NCBI RefSeq assembly: GCF_001541095.1
Contig: NZ_LMXH01000006.1
Coordinates: 228,128-292,127, forward strand
Origin: Paenibacillus sp. FJAT-26967
GTDB lineage: Bacteria; Bacillota; Bacilli; Paenibacillales; NBRC-103111
Reading direction: 5' to 3'
DNA length: 64,000 bases
A program made the translations under genes and the position numbers. This document shows, piece by piece, positions 9,953 to 17,625 of the stretch. The first letter of the stretch is position 1; every line of letters starts with the position of its first letter. A model generated the notes under the pieces. That model did no database searches. It saw nothing but the letters and a program-made list of their open reading frames with translations, and was not told the DNA's origin.

Positions 9953-10178
9953 AATTATAGGGAAGATGGTGACAACTTTTGGTACTCAGGTGACATTTTG
10001 GAGAAAATTACCACTACACAGATTGAATTAGCGGGTTTCGCCCTGACTTCTGCAATTTTATAATGAAGAGACCTATGGGATGAGAGTTATGCCTTGTCCT
10101 AGAGAACTATAATATTCTCAATCCTTGGACACATTTCTTTGTACGGTGCGCGAGCGCTAATTAAGAGTTTGTATATTT
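9953..10178. other. Intergenic region, possible insertion-sequence end
   Basis: Just left of the accessory region, two imperfect direct copies of GGTGACA followed by a TTTTGG block occur at about 9967-10003. Closely spaced direct copies like this occur at the ends of some insertion sequences. No transposase remains. Nothing else is evident. Confidence 0.3.
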
Positions 10179-10199
10179 ACATACAAACAGTATGTATGT
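10175..10199 (+). promoter_or_regulatory. Promoter of the VOC gene with embedded operator palindrome
   Basis: Between a TTTACA -35 and a TATGAT -10 box lies a 21-nt palindrome (10179-10199) with arms ACATACA and TGTATGT; 18 of 20 paired positions match. This geometry is typical of TetR-family operators that block RNA polymerase. The TetR gene at 10942 is the obvious candidate binder. Confidence 0.7.
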
Positions 10200-10239
10200 T
10201 ATGATAAGGCCAAATTAAGACTAAAGGGGATGTTTACCA

Positions 10240-10692
10240 ATGATCACTACAAGCTTCTATCCTGTTATATTGACGGATGATGTTGCCTTGAGTTCAACCT
10301 TTTACTCCACCTATTTTCAATTCGAAAAGGTTTATGAAGCCGACTGGTATGTGAGCCTTAAACTGACTAATAGTAAAGTCTCTTATGAATTAGCTCTGTT
10401 GGACGCATCACACCCTACCATACCCCCTGTTTACCAAAAGAGAGTCCAAGGTTTGATTCTAAATTTTGAAGTAGATGATGTGGATTCAGAGTATAAAAGG
10501 CTTATCATAGATGAGAAACTGCCCTTGCAGCTCGATATTCGTAATGAAGAATTTGGACAGCGGCATTTTATAACCAGCGACCCTAATGGTGTATTAATTG
10601 ATATCATACAAATTATCCCTCCATCAGAAACTGAGAGTGCTAAATATGCAGAACAGATATGGTTGACTAATAACGATGGTGAAATGGTATGA
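10240..10692 (+). CDS. VOC (glyoxalase/bleomycin-resistance) superfamily protein
   Basis: 150 residues with the beta-alpha-beta-beta-beta pattern of one VOC module per half: [22 protein letters not shown], then [18 protein letters not shown], and the closing [15 protein letters not shown]. Family members bind metals, sequester antibiotics or open rings; the reaction cannot be assigned from sequence. AAGGGG lies 11 nt upstream of the ATG. The promoter contains a near-perfect TetR-type operator and a TetR gene follows on the same strand, suggesting an inducible detoxification or resistance unit. It is more AT-rich than the chromosomal genes on both sides, consistent with acquisition. Confidence 0.82.
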   Translation: MITTSFYPVILTDDVALSSTFYSTYFQFEKVYEADWYVSLKLTNSKVSYELALLDASHPTIPPVYQKRVQGLILNFEVDDVDSEYKRLIIDEKLPLQLDIRNEEFGQRHFITSDPNGVLIDIIQIIPPSETESAKYAEQIWLTNNDGEMV

Positions 10693-10754
10693 GTACTACG
10701 GTGCCATCCGTTCTTATCTTGAAGTTCACTTAGAAGATACTATAGATCAGCTAA

Positions 10755-10889
10755 ATCAATAGTCGCGGTGCGAACCCTCAGGTCCGCCGTTTAGTTAGTG
10801 AAGGAACCCGCCCGCGTCTTCCTTGGGCAAAACGAATTCACGTAATCAAGGGAGGTCTTGCGACAATTGCACTTTTAGAGAAGCTTTGA
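10755..10889 (+). pseudogene. Remnant of a DNA-alkylation-repair (AlkC-like) gene
   Basis: An open frame without a start, closed upstream by TAA and ending at TGA 10887-10889. It translates to [20 protein letters not shown] followed by [18 protein letters not shown]. The [16 protein letters not shown] block is the characteristic conserved segment of HEAT-repeat alkylation-repair proteins related to AlkC/AlkD. Only about 45 residues are left, so it is a decayed fragment between the VOC and TetR genes. It shows that the two-gene unit has been rearranged. Confidence 0.68.
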
Positions 10890-10941
10890 AAGCAGTCTGA
10901 TTAATGGGCTTGAAGAGATCGAGACAGGAGACACATCGTTT

Positions 10942-11526
10942 ATGAGAAAAAACAAAGAAGAAACCAATGAAACCATTAAGAGATTGATAGAAGTTGCCAG
11001 AGATTTTTTTACCGAACACGGGTATGCGGACTCAGCTTTGGAGGATATCGCCAAGGAGTCCGGGCTAACGCGAGGGGCACTCTATCACCATTTTAAGAAC
11101 AAAAAAGGTCTCTTTCATGTTGTACTGGAGTCGGTTCAAAAAGACGTTGCAGAAAGAATTGAGACGGAAGCAGCGAAAAGTGAGGATGTATGGGAGCAGC
11201 TGCTCCTTGGGTGCATTGCCTTCGTAACTGCCGCAGTTGAACCTCAGAACAAGCGCATTATGCTCGTGGACGGACCCGCTGTATTGGGATGGGAAACTTG
11301 GCGGAGTATGGACGAGCACAACTCCATGCGTTTACTTCGGGGGCAGCTGCAAACAATGGAGGAGCAGGGATGCCTCAAAGATGGGTCGATTGAAGCCATG
11401 ACTCATTGTCTGTCTGGGGCCTTGAATGAATCAGCGCTCTGGATTGCACAAATGCCGGATTATGAGCAAGCATTGGCGGAAACCAAGATCATCATCTCCC
11501 ATATGTTGAATGGTTTTAGGAGTTAA
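10942..11526 (+). CDS. TetR-family transcriptional regulator
   Basis: 194 residues. The N-terminal helix-turn-helix (about 12-58) reads RDFFTEHGYADSALEDIAKE and SGLTRGALYHHFKNKKGLF, a textbook TetR signature. The C-terminal part is a helical ligand-binding domain resembling the TetR_C group with LVDGPAVLGWETW. AGGAG lies 12 nt before the ATG. It is probably the repressor of the VOC gene and of itself through the palindrome at 10179-10199. A terminator follows. The inducer is unknown. Confidence 0.9.
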   Translation: MRKNKEETNETIKRLIEVARDFFTEHGYADSALEDIAKESGLTRGALYHHFKNKKGLFHVVLESVQKDVAERIETEAAKSEDVWEQLLLGCIAFVTAAVEPQNKRIMLVDGPAVLGWETWRSMDEHNSMRLLRGQLQTMEEQGCLKDGSIEAMTHCLSGALNESALWIAQMPDYEQALAETKIIISHMLNGFRS

Positions 11527-11552
11527 GTTGAATGAAAATGTAAGAGAAAGCA

Positions 11553-11582
11553 AAAACCACATTCTCATGCGGATGTGGTTTT
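11553..11582 (+). terminator. Terminator after the TetR gene
   Basis: Arms AAAACCACAT and ATGTGGTTTT around a 10-nt loop, 26 nt beyond the tetR stop. Confidence 0.7.
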
Positions 11583-11585
11583 ACA

Positions 11586-11685
11586 TGGTGAAGGCGAGGG
11601 GATTTGAACCCCTATCCGAAGATCACGCCACACAGGCTTCTGCGGGTGTAGTCACGGATTTGATGTCACCCGAGTCTCGCCCCGT
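11586..11685 (-). pseudogene. Diverged fragment of the 3' end of ssrA (tmRNA)
   Basis: About 100 bp align with the 3' end of the intact tmRNA gene at 17833, including the T-arm segment, the GATAACG region and the run GGTGTAGTCACGGATTTGAT. Roughly 15 percent of positions differ, and the match stops after GCCCCGT. It lies in the same orientation as the intact gene about 6.2 kb away. Such a partial duplicate is what an element integrating in the 3' end of ssrA leaves at its far boundary. Confidence 0.85.
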
Positions 11686-11765
11686 TTATAATTGACAAAG
11701 TTCATTTAAGATGATAAATCGGCATAATACCCATTTTTTGGTTCATGTTATAAGGGGCGCTTTAC

Positions 11766-12553
11766 ATGCTTTTACCTGTACACAAACGATTCGTGTGTCA
11801 AGCAAAGGAACAACTTAGTCAAGATCGACGAGTTCGAGGTCTCCTTGCTGGTGGTTCGATGATGACGAACACCATGGATGAGTATAGTGATTTAGACCTT
11901 ATCATCGTATATAACTCAGCCTACCAGGAGCAAATCATGAATCAACGTCTTCTCATTGCAGAAGGATTGGGCAATTGCTTTCTGGATTCACAGGTGAACA
12001 CGTTGGTGAACCTCGTGTGGTTATTTGCTTATACGGACCAGAGCCACTGCACGTCGATCTTAAATTTGTAACATTGGAAGAGCTTGAAATACGCATTGAA
12101 AACCCGCTTATTTTATGGGAAAAAGATCAGGAAATCAGTAAAATCTTTAAAGAAACCTCTCCCTCATTTCCATACCCTAATTCACAATGGATAGAGGATC
12201 GCTTCTGGGTCTGGATCCATTATGGCGCCACGAAGCTAGGAAGAGGAGAATGGTTTGAATTGATCGATCATATTACATTTATTCGCAGTGTTGCATTAGG
12301 TCCTTTGGTTTTGATGCGTAATGGTCAACAACCTAGAGGCGTTAGAAAGCTGGAACAGTATGGCATCAGTGAAATAGAAGATCTAAAAAAGACGATCCCT
12401 TTACACAGCTTCGAGAGTTGCTACCATGCGTTAAAAAGCACTATCCACCTCTATCAACACTTGCGCCAACATTCTGATATACTTTTAAAAGAAGAAGCGG
12501 AACATGTTTCTATTGCTTACCTTGAAAAGGTCTATGCTTCGTTGATTAATTAG
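11766..12553 (+). pseudogene. Frameshifted aminoglycoside-nucleotidyltransferase-like gene
   Basis: The first frame (11766-12071) begins well: AAGGGGCG before ATG, then GLLAGGSMMTNTMDEYSDLDLIIVY, the GGS...DxD catalytic signature of nucleotidyltransferases. The homologous reading continues in another frame (11975-12553) from LSGFTGEHVGEPRVVICLYG, with EPLHVDLKFVTLEEL, to the end. The switch is near 11970-11975 and is best explained by one missing base. The restored product would be about 262 residues. It lies next to a hairpin element and TetR gene in the putative island. It could be a true pseudogene, a sequencing error or a rare frameshift. Confidence 0.8.
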
Positions 12554-12560
12554 AATGCAA

Positions 12561-12660
12561 AAAGAGCACCTTATGATATTATCCCCTCCAAGTAAACTGT
12601 AGTGCTCTATTTAAGCACTTGTCTACTAAAAGGGGATAATATCATAATACGGTGCTCTTT
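12561..12660. mobile_element. MITE-like long inverted repeat
   Basis: A 100-bp element with 27-bp arms starting AAAGAGCACC and ending GGTGCTCTTT. The arms are perfect complements apart from three extra bases (TAC) in the right arm. The 43-bp loop contains its own inverted repeat (AGTGCT/AGCACT). It begins 7 nt after the nucleotidyltransferase stop and could also act as a terminator. No transposase is encoded. A non-autonomous element is one explanation, a large hairpin terminator the other. Confidence 0.55.
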
Positions 12661-12673
12661 CTCATAGTATTCG

Positions 12674-12794
12674 TGGAGGCGAGGGAGTATTGAAATGTCC
12701 ATTTAACCTGCTTACGATGACAACTCGACGTTGCCCAGCTTAGCGGTACATTTCAACCCGTGCTCCCTTCGCATACGCTTCGGTCCGCGCGGAC
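12674..12794. repeat. Truncated distant copy of the ssrA-anchored repeat
   Basis: Starts with TGGAGGCGAGGGAGT, one base shorter than the ssrA 3' end, then follows the 17206-17832 repeat unit (ATTGAAATGTCC...GGTACATTTCAA and GTCCGCGCGGAC) with scattered differences. The match ends at about 12794. The GAACCCCCGGGGTTC part and terminator of the full unit are absent. Confidence 0.85.
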
Positions 12795-12866
12795 GGAGTT
12801 TACAGGAGATCGAGCTTAACCTGACAACATTGACCGCGGGGCTCTTCGCCCTTGTTTCATGATCGT

Positions 12867-13472
12867 TTATTCCTTGATTAGAGGTTTCAGTAAAAGAGAG
12901 TAAAACTTTTCAAGGATATCGTCTTGTAAGTATCCTTTCTCTTGCCGTTGATATAAATAGAAATCAGGACTTAGAGCAGATAAAAAAACATCTGTTGTAT
13001 AAGATAAATCAATAAGTTTTATTAATTTTTGTTTCTCCATTTCTGTTAGCAGACTATAGATGGTTTCATACATGAAAACATAAGGTTCTGAACAAAAATA
13101 AGTAGCCGATCTTCCTTTTAAACTATCATATGTTTGAATAACTTTTAACCAACTTGATAGTTCCTCAACCATATTTACATATTCACGCAAAACTTTCTGT
13201 AACTGAACTATAGGGGAACAATTGTCCGTATCGGCTAAATAAGCAGTTACCTGTTTCTGAAAATACAAAAAACGTTTTTGAACCAAATCTGAACATAAAT
13301 CCCCTTTATCTTTATATCTCCGATATAAAGTCCCTTTTCCAATACCGGCTGTTTGAGCAATTTCTTGCATACTCACATTGTCTATACCATGCTTCTCAAA
13401 GAGAACCTCTGCAGTTTGTAAAATAAGTCTTCTATTTTCTACAGCATCCTGTCTTTCTTTTCTAACAGCCAC
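12867..13472 (-). CDS. TetR-family transcriptional regulator
   Basis: 201 residues from a GTG at 13472 preceded by AAGGGGA; the longer frame to 13562 adds an N-terminus without family similarity. The HTH reads TAEVLFEKHGIDNVSMQEIA then AGIGKGTLYRRYKDKGDLC. The ligand-binding half is Leu/Tyr-rich. The gene is strikingly AT-rich compared with the core genes, consistent with transfer. It diverges from the imine-reductase-like gene at 13799, with a 17-nt palindrome in the shared upstream region, so control of that gene is likely. The inducer is unknown. Confidence 0.88.
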   Translation of the reverse strand: MAVRKERQDAVENRRLILQTAEVLFEKHGIDNVSMQEIAQTAGIGKGTLYRRYKDKGDLCSDLVQKRFLYFQKQVTAYLADTDNCSPIVQLQKVLREYVNMVEELSSWLKVIQTYDSLKGRSATYFCSEPYVFMYETIYSLLTEMEKQKLIKLIDLSYTTDVFLSALSPDFYLYQRQEKGYLQDDILEKFYSLLLKPLIKE

Positions 13473-13798
13473 TTGTTTCCCCTTCTCTACAAAAAAATTG
13501 AATTCTTTATTGACAAAAAATAATGACTTTGTTAGACTCCCAATAAACGGACCCGAGTCCACTTAATAGCAGTAACTTACCTTCTGAGTTCGTTCAATTT
13601 CTAGTATTGTACTCACTTCATTCTAATTAAGTCAAACCCATAAAAAGGAGGCAATTCAATAATTGAATTAACTGAGTTGATCAGCACACGGCAGAAGATA
13701 TTAAATAAACAGATATTTATTACCACCTTATTTTGTATATTAAAAACTTCATGTTGTCCTACTTTAGAATAACCTTTAAGGACATGGAAAGGAGATAG
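13473..13798. other. Divergent promoter region between the TetR and imine-reductase-like genes
   Basis: An AT-rich control region. It holds a GGACCCGAGTCC near-palindrome at 13549-13560 close to the TetR start, the perfect 17-nt palindrome at 13653-13669, and AAGGAG just before the start at 13799. No gene is seen in it. Confidence 0.5.
13653..13669. promoter_or_regulatory. Palindromic operator candidate
   Basis: AATTCAATAATTGAATT is a perfect 8+1+8 palindrome in the region shared by the divergent TetR and oxidoreductase genes. The position suits a repressor site, but the AT richness allows chance occurrence. Confidence 0.4.
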
Positions 13799-14725
13799 AT
13801 GATGAACAATACGATAAAAAACCACAGTAAAAAAGAAATCCATATGCCCGTGACGGTCATCGGTTTAGGTTACATGGGCCAAGCGCTAGCTGGGGCGTTC
13901 TTGAAGGGGGGGCACCCAACAACTATCTGGAATCGCTCGGCCAATAAGGCTGATGACCTTGTCAAAAATGGAGCTGTTCGCGCGGAAAAGCTTGCAGATG
14001 CAGTGTCGGCGACATCAGTGGTGGTCGTCTCTGTGTCGACTTACGAGGTCATGTATGAGCTTCTTGATCCCATAGGTGACAATCTCTCTGGTCGTGTCAT
14101 TATCAATCTCACTTCAGGAACACCCGAAGATGCTCGCAAGGCGGCCAAATGGGCAGCAAAAAACGGTGCCAAATATCTCGAAGGGGCAATTATGGCAGTG
14201 CCACAAATGATTGGATCGCCCGAAGCCCTCATTATATTCGGCGGACCACAAGATCTCTTCAAGGCCCACGAGCCCATTCTAAAAATCCTAGGAGGCAACA
14301 TTACATATCTCAGTGAAGATCCTGGTGTGCCAATGTTATATGACGTAGCAATGCTCAGCATGCTCTATGGCGCTACGCACAGTTGGCTCCACGCCAACGC
14401 CTTGATGAGAACGGCCAACATCTCTGCATCGGAATTCCAACCGTACGCATCCGCATGGTTCAACAACGTGATCACGCCTATTCTTACCGACCTCGACCAA
14501 GCACGTGCACTCGATGAAGCAGACTACGCAACTGAGGGTTACAATCTCAAAATCAATCAGTCATCCATTGGAAACATCCTCAAAGCTAGCCGGGAATTGG
14601 ACATAGTTTTCGATTGGTTGACACCCATAAAAGCTATCTACGATCAATTGGTCGAAGAGGGTTACGGAGACGACAATCCTCTTCGCATCTTTGAACGAAT
14701 GAAACACCAGAGAAATGAACGATAG
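13799..14725 (+). CDS. NAD(P)-dependent oxidoreductase, imine-reductase-like
   Basis: 308 residues; ATG at 13799 or the next codon, with GGAAAGGAG just upstream. An N-terminal Rossmann fold (about 19-180) starts VTVIGLGYMGQALAGAFLKG and GHPTTIWNRS; the Arg after WN favours NADPH. The motif NLTSGTPEDARKAAKWA and the helical C-terminal domain fit the imine-reductase branch of the beta-hydroxyacid dehydrogenase superfamily rather than 6-phosphogluconate or hydroxyisobutyrate dehydrogenase. Members reduce cyclic imines or perform reductive amination. The natural substrate is unknown. Divergent from a TetR gene and inside the putative island. Confidence 0.8.
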   Translation: MMNNTIKNHSKKEIHMPVTVIGLGYMGQALAGAFLKGGHPTTIWNRSANKADDLVKNGAVRAEKLADAVSATSVVVVSVSTYEVMYELLDPIGDNLSGRVIINLTSGTPEDARKAAKWAAKNGAKYLEGAIMAVPQMIGSPEALIIFGGPQDLFKAHEPILKILGGNITYLSEDPGVPMLYDVAMLSMLYGATHSWLHANALMRTANISASEFQPYASAWFNNVITPILTDLDQARALDEADYATEGYNLKINQSSIGNILKASRELDIVFDWLTPIKAIYDQLVEEGYGDDNPLRIFERMKHQRNER

Positions 14726-15084
14726 TAACAAATTCCGTGGCTAATATGAAAAGAGCAAGTTCCTAAACGTCTAAGACTTGATCTTTATGGGGTCACCGTA
14801 AGGGTACCGCCAACAAAACGCAGAAAACGTACGCTAAGCAATTGACAAGCTATAACTGTTAAAGACATATTTTCCACTTCACCACTATTTATAATACTCA
14901 ACCTCAAACTTGGCTTGCATTGAAACGCCGTATCCACAAATTCCAGCTATTCGGACAACAAAAAGCGAAAGATATACTGGAGATATTTTCAAAGGGTAAT
15001 CTAGACACTCATATAAAAAGAACCCCTAAATAAAACAATGTCATTAAGTAAAGACCAGAGACACCACCGGGAAAATGGAATCCG

Positions 15085-15121
15085 AAACGGCATGGGAAAA
15101 AGCCCTGTGCCGTTTGTTTTT
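15085..15121 (+). terminator. Terminator-like hairpin upstream of the sigma factor gene
   Basis: Arms AAACGGCATGGG and CCCTGTGCCGTTT followed by GTTTTTTT. It lies 240 nt before the sigma-factor start with no intact gene directly upstream. It may end a lost gene or attenuate transcription into the sigma factor. Confidence 0.6.
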
Positions 15122-15256
15122 TTGTGCAAGCAAGGAAAAAGCGTACAGTAAACAAAGCGGATGGAATATCCTCTTAAAAAATGTTCATGGGAACCGAGTT
15201 ATGCTACTCTTAAAACGAAGCTACCGTAATATTCAGAGATGCGTGAGAAAGTCCCT

Positions 15257-15266
15257 CCCCCCCCCC
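15257..15266 (+). repeat. Ten-C homopolymer in the sigma-factor leader
   Basis: An uninterrupted run of ten C, 95 bp upstream of the start codon at 15362. Such tracts are prone to slippage. Confidence 0.9.
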
Positions 15267-15361
15267 TTATTTAGGTAGTGCTTTTTCATTTTTTTAAATG
15301 GAGACTATCGGTTCTGTGGCGTGTGTGAAAAGGGAGTTTCGCCCGTCAAATGGAGGCCAAG

Positions 15362-16318
15362 ATGAACGAAACAACATTAGAGCTTCAGTTATTTGAGAAC
15401 TTAAAGCCTGAGTTAACATCGTTCTGTTACAGAATGCTAGGATCCATCGATGACGCAGACGATGCTGTTCAGGAAACCTTTATTCGTGTTTGGCAAAGTT
15501 GGCATTCATTCAGGCAGGATTCCTCATTTAAAACATGGGTTTATCGTATTGCATCAAACTTATGCCTGGACAAGCTTAGACAAGCCAAACGCCGCACACG
15601 TCCCGTTGACCTATCCGACCCAGCGGTACCTATCGTCGAACTCCTAGAGAAGTTTCCCGACTCAGCTTGGATTTGGCCTGCCCCTGATTTCTCGGGGAGT
15701 CCGGAAGATATTTTCATTCGCAAAGATACCCTTGAACTCTGTTTTATTACACTCTTACAGATCTTACCCCCCCGTCAACGTGCGGTTCTTATTTTGAAGG
15801 ATGTATTCGAGTGGTCCTCCAAACAGATCTCAGAAACTTTAGGAATATCGCCGGCAGCGGTTAACAGCGCCCTGCAAAGAGCCAGAGAAACGATGGACCG
15901 AGAGAAACTTCATTCTAACGAGTTTAGCATGATGGATGTCGAACCTGATCGTGAGCTGCTATCACGGTATGTGGAAGCCTTCGAACAATTTGATATCAAT
16001 GCGCTGGTAGCGTTGTTTCATGAGGAAGGCCGTCTGTCAATGCCGCCTTTCGCAATGTGGGTACGCGGCAAAGACGATTTGTTCAAGTTTTTTGTGCTTA
16101 CACGCTGGCATTGTAAGGGATCCCGGTTTTTGCCTATTACTGCGAATGGGGGTTATCCTGCTTTCGCACAGTATGTGCCAAGCGGTGAAGACTCCTACTT
16201 GGTACCCTGGGGTATTCACATGATTGAAATAAAGGACAAGCAAATATACCACGTCCAAAATTTCATTAATACAAAATTATTTTCCCGATTTGGGCTTCCT
16301 GCACAAATACACCGATGA
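15362..16318 (+). CDS. ECF RNA polymerase sigma factor with SnoaL-like C-terminus (SigX5/TIGR02960 type)
   Basis: 318 residues from the ATG at 15362, which has GGAGG 5 nt upstream; the in-frame ATG at 15350 overlaps that site. Sigma region 2 (about 10-80) has SFCYRMLGSIDDADDAVQET and FKTWVYRIASNLCLDKLRQA. Region 4 (about 135-185) has LPPRQRAVLILKDVFEWSSK and LGISPAAVNSALQRAR. The C-terminal 120 residues are a SnoaL/NTF2-like domain (RYVEAFEQFDINALVALFHE). Such fused domains are thought to modulate activity in place of a separate anti-sigma factor, and none is encoded beside it. A dihydrofolate-reductase-like gene follows after 75 nt and may be a target or operon partner. Confidence 0.88.
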   Translation: MNETTLELQLFENLKPELTSFCYRMLGSIDDADDAVQETFIRVWQSWHSFRQDSSFKTWVYRIASNLCLDKLRQAKRRTRPVDLSDPAVPIVELLEKFPDSAWIWPAPDFSGSPEDIFIRKDTLELCFITLLQILPPRQRAVLILKDVFEWSSKQISETLGISPAAVNSALQRARETMDREKLHSNEFSMMDVEPDRELLSRYVEAFEQFDINALVALFHEEGRLSMPPFAMWVRGKDDLFKFFVLTRWHCKGSRFLPITANGGYPAFAQYVPSGEDSYLVPWGIHMIEIKDKQIYHVQNFINTKLFSRFGLPAQIHR

Positions 16319-16393
16319 ATATCGTAATCTAATTTCGTCTAAATAAATGAGAAACAAAATTACGAATATCAAAGATAGAAAGGACGATAGTTC

Positions 16394-16981
16394 ATGCGTA
16401 AAATCATTCTATTCATTCATAGTACTATTAATGGAGTTGTCACTGGCGACCCAAACGAGGACAAAACCAACTGGGCGGTTTGGAGAAATAGCGCTGGCAT
16501 TGAGGAAGGTTCTCAGTATCTATTAAATATTTTCGAGACAGCTGATACCATTTTGCTTGGCCGCGGAACCTACGAAGACCTCTCTAGAAAGTGGCCGAAT
16601 ACTCGAGGTTCAAGCCTGGGTGATAAGATAAACAACGCCCACAAACTCGTTGTAACAAGCGCGCGCCCACACGAAAGTCTAAAATGGGGAGAATTTAAAG
16701 CTCCAAAACAATTGACTGGCAGTAATATAGAAGAGCAAATTAAGGACCTAAAAAATGGTGACGGTGGCGACATTGTTATTTTCGGTAGTCCAACGCTCGT
16801 GCGATCACTTGCAAACGCAAATCTTATTGACGAATATCAGATAGTCATGCACCCGGTTGTGGTCAACGTAGGTGAGCATCTGTTTGACAATCTTAATGAG
16901 CAGAAGGAATTCCATCTCGTGGACGTCAAAACACTTAAGGTTGGTTCCCTCTTGGTAACCTACAGACCCGTTAAAGCTTAG
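16394..16981 (+). CDS. Dihydrofolate reductase / RibD C-terminal family protein
   Basis: 195 residues, beginning MRKIILFIHSTINGVVTG and carrying TADTILLGRGTYEDLSRKWP, KLVVTSARP and GGDIVIFGSPTLVRSLANAN, the standard pattern of the RibD_C/DHFR-like fold that binds NADPH. It is not the housekeeping dihydrofolate reductase. These stand-alone proteins are often next to ECF sigma factors and their substrate is mostly unknown. AAAGGA lies upstream of the ATG. Probably co-transcribed with the sigma factor; a terminator follows at 17096. Confidence 0.85.
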   Translation: MRKIILFIHSTINGVVTGDPNEDKTNWAVWRNSAGIEEGSQYLLNIFETADTILLGRGTYEDLSRKWPNTRGSSLGDKINNAHKLVVTSARPHESLKWGEFKAPKQLTGSNIEEQIKDLKNGDGGDIVIFGSPTLVRSLANANLIDEYQIVMHPVVVNVGEHLFDNLNEQKEFHLVDVKTLKVGSLLVTYRPVKA

Positions 16982-17095
16982 CTCAACCCGGCAGATCATT
17001 ACTGTCAACACAAACAGTTACCCATTTGATAATGTGCAATGGACCGTCAGCCTATACTATAATTGTTTCAACACAGTAGTACTATACGTCCCAAA

Positions 17096-17138
17096 AATGA
17101 AAAGACAGTTAGCTTGAACGCCTAACTGTCTTTTCATT
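17096..17138 (+). terminator. Terminator after the DHFR-like gene
   Basis: A 17-bp perfect inverted repeat (AATGAAAAGACAGTTAG and its complement) around a 9-nt loop, about 115 nt beyond the stop at 16981. It reads well in both directions. Confidence 0.75.
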
Positions 17139-17205
17139 AGTTGAACCAATTCGTTACTGCAAATCCACCAAGTAAGTATATCGTGTTCGTTTTTAGTAAG
17201 GTTGG

Positions 17206-17415
17206 TGGAGGCGAGGGGAGTATTGAAATGTCCATTTAATCTGCTTACGAGGACAACTCAACGTTGACTACCTTAGCGGTACATTTCAATCCCGTGCTCC
17301 CTTCGCATACGCTTCGGTCCGCGCGGACTGAACCCCCGGGGTTCTCCTCCTGCCTCCCCACAAAACAGCAAAAAGGCCCCAGCCTCTCGGCTGGGACCTT
17401 CTGCTGTAATCGGTA
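17206..17415 (-). repeat. ssrA-anchored tandem repeat, unit 1
   Basis: A 210-bp unit that begins with TGGAGGCGAGGGGAGT, identical to the complement of the last 16 nt of tmRNA. It then has ATTGAAATGT...ACATTTCAAT (58 nt from arm start to arm start), the palindromes TCAACGTTGA, GTCCGCGCGGAC and GAACCCCCGGGGTTC, and ends with a minus-strand terminator (CCCAGCCGAGAGGCTGGG, then TTTTT). Confidence 0.95.
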
Positions 17416-17625
17416 TGGAGGCGAGGGGAGTATTGAAATGTCCATTTAACCTGCTTACGAGGACAACTCAACGTTGACTACCTTAGCGGTACATTTCAAT
17501 CCCGTGCTCCCTTCGCATACGCTTCGGTCCGCGCGGACTGAACCCCCGGGGTTCTCCTCCTGCCTCCCCACAAAACAGCAAAAAGGCCCCAGCCTCTCGG
17601 CTGGGACCTTCTGCTGTAATCGGTA
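17416..17625 (-). repeat. ssrA-anchored tandem repeat, unit 2
   Basis: Exactly 210 bp after unit 1 and nearly identical to it; I see one base change in the first 60 positions. It again starts with the 16-nt tmRNA end. Confidence 0.95.

Larger units (their letters stand above)
14726..15361. other. Long intergenic region with decayed coding-like stretches and a poly-C tract
   Basis: No intact gene. A start-less open frame at 14863-15033 would encode about 56 residues including ALKRRIHKFQLFGQQKAKDI, with no family recognised. A terminator-like hairpin at 15085-15121 and a run of ten C at 15257-15266 lie upstream of the sigma factor. This looks like deletion or insertion debris plus the sigma-factor leader. 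Confidence 0.45.

Noticed and set aside
10757..10790. tRNA-like T-arm (GGGTTCGCACC on the minus strand)
   Set aside because: No acceptor or anticodon arm can be built around it; the plus strand codes for the AlkC-like remnant.
15075..15278. 67-residue frame as a gene
   Set aside because: It includes the terminator-like hairpin and the poly-C tract and has no ribosome binding site.
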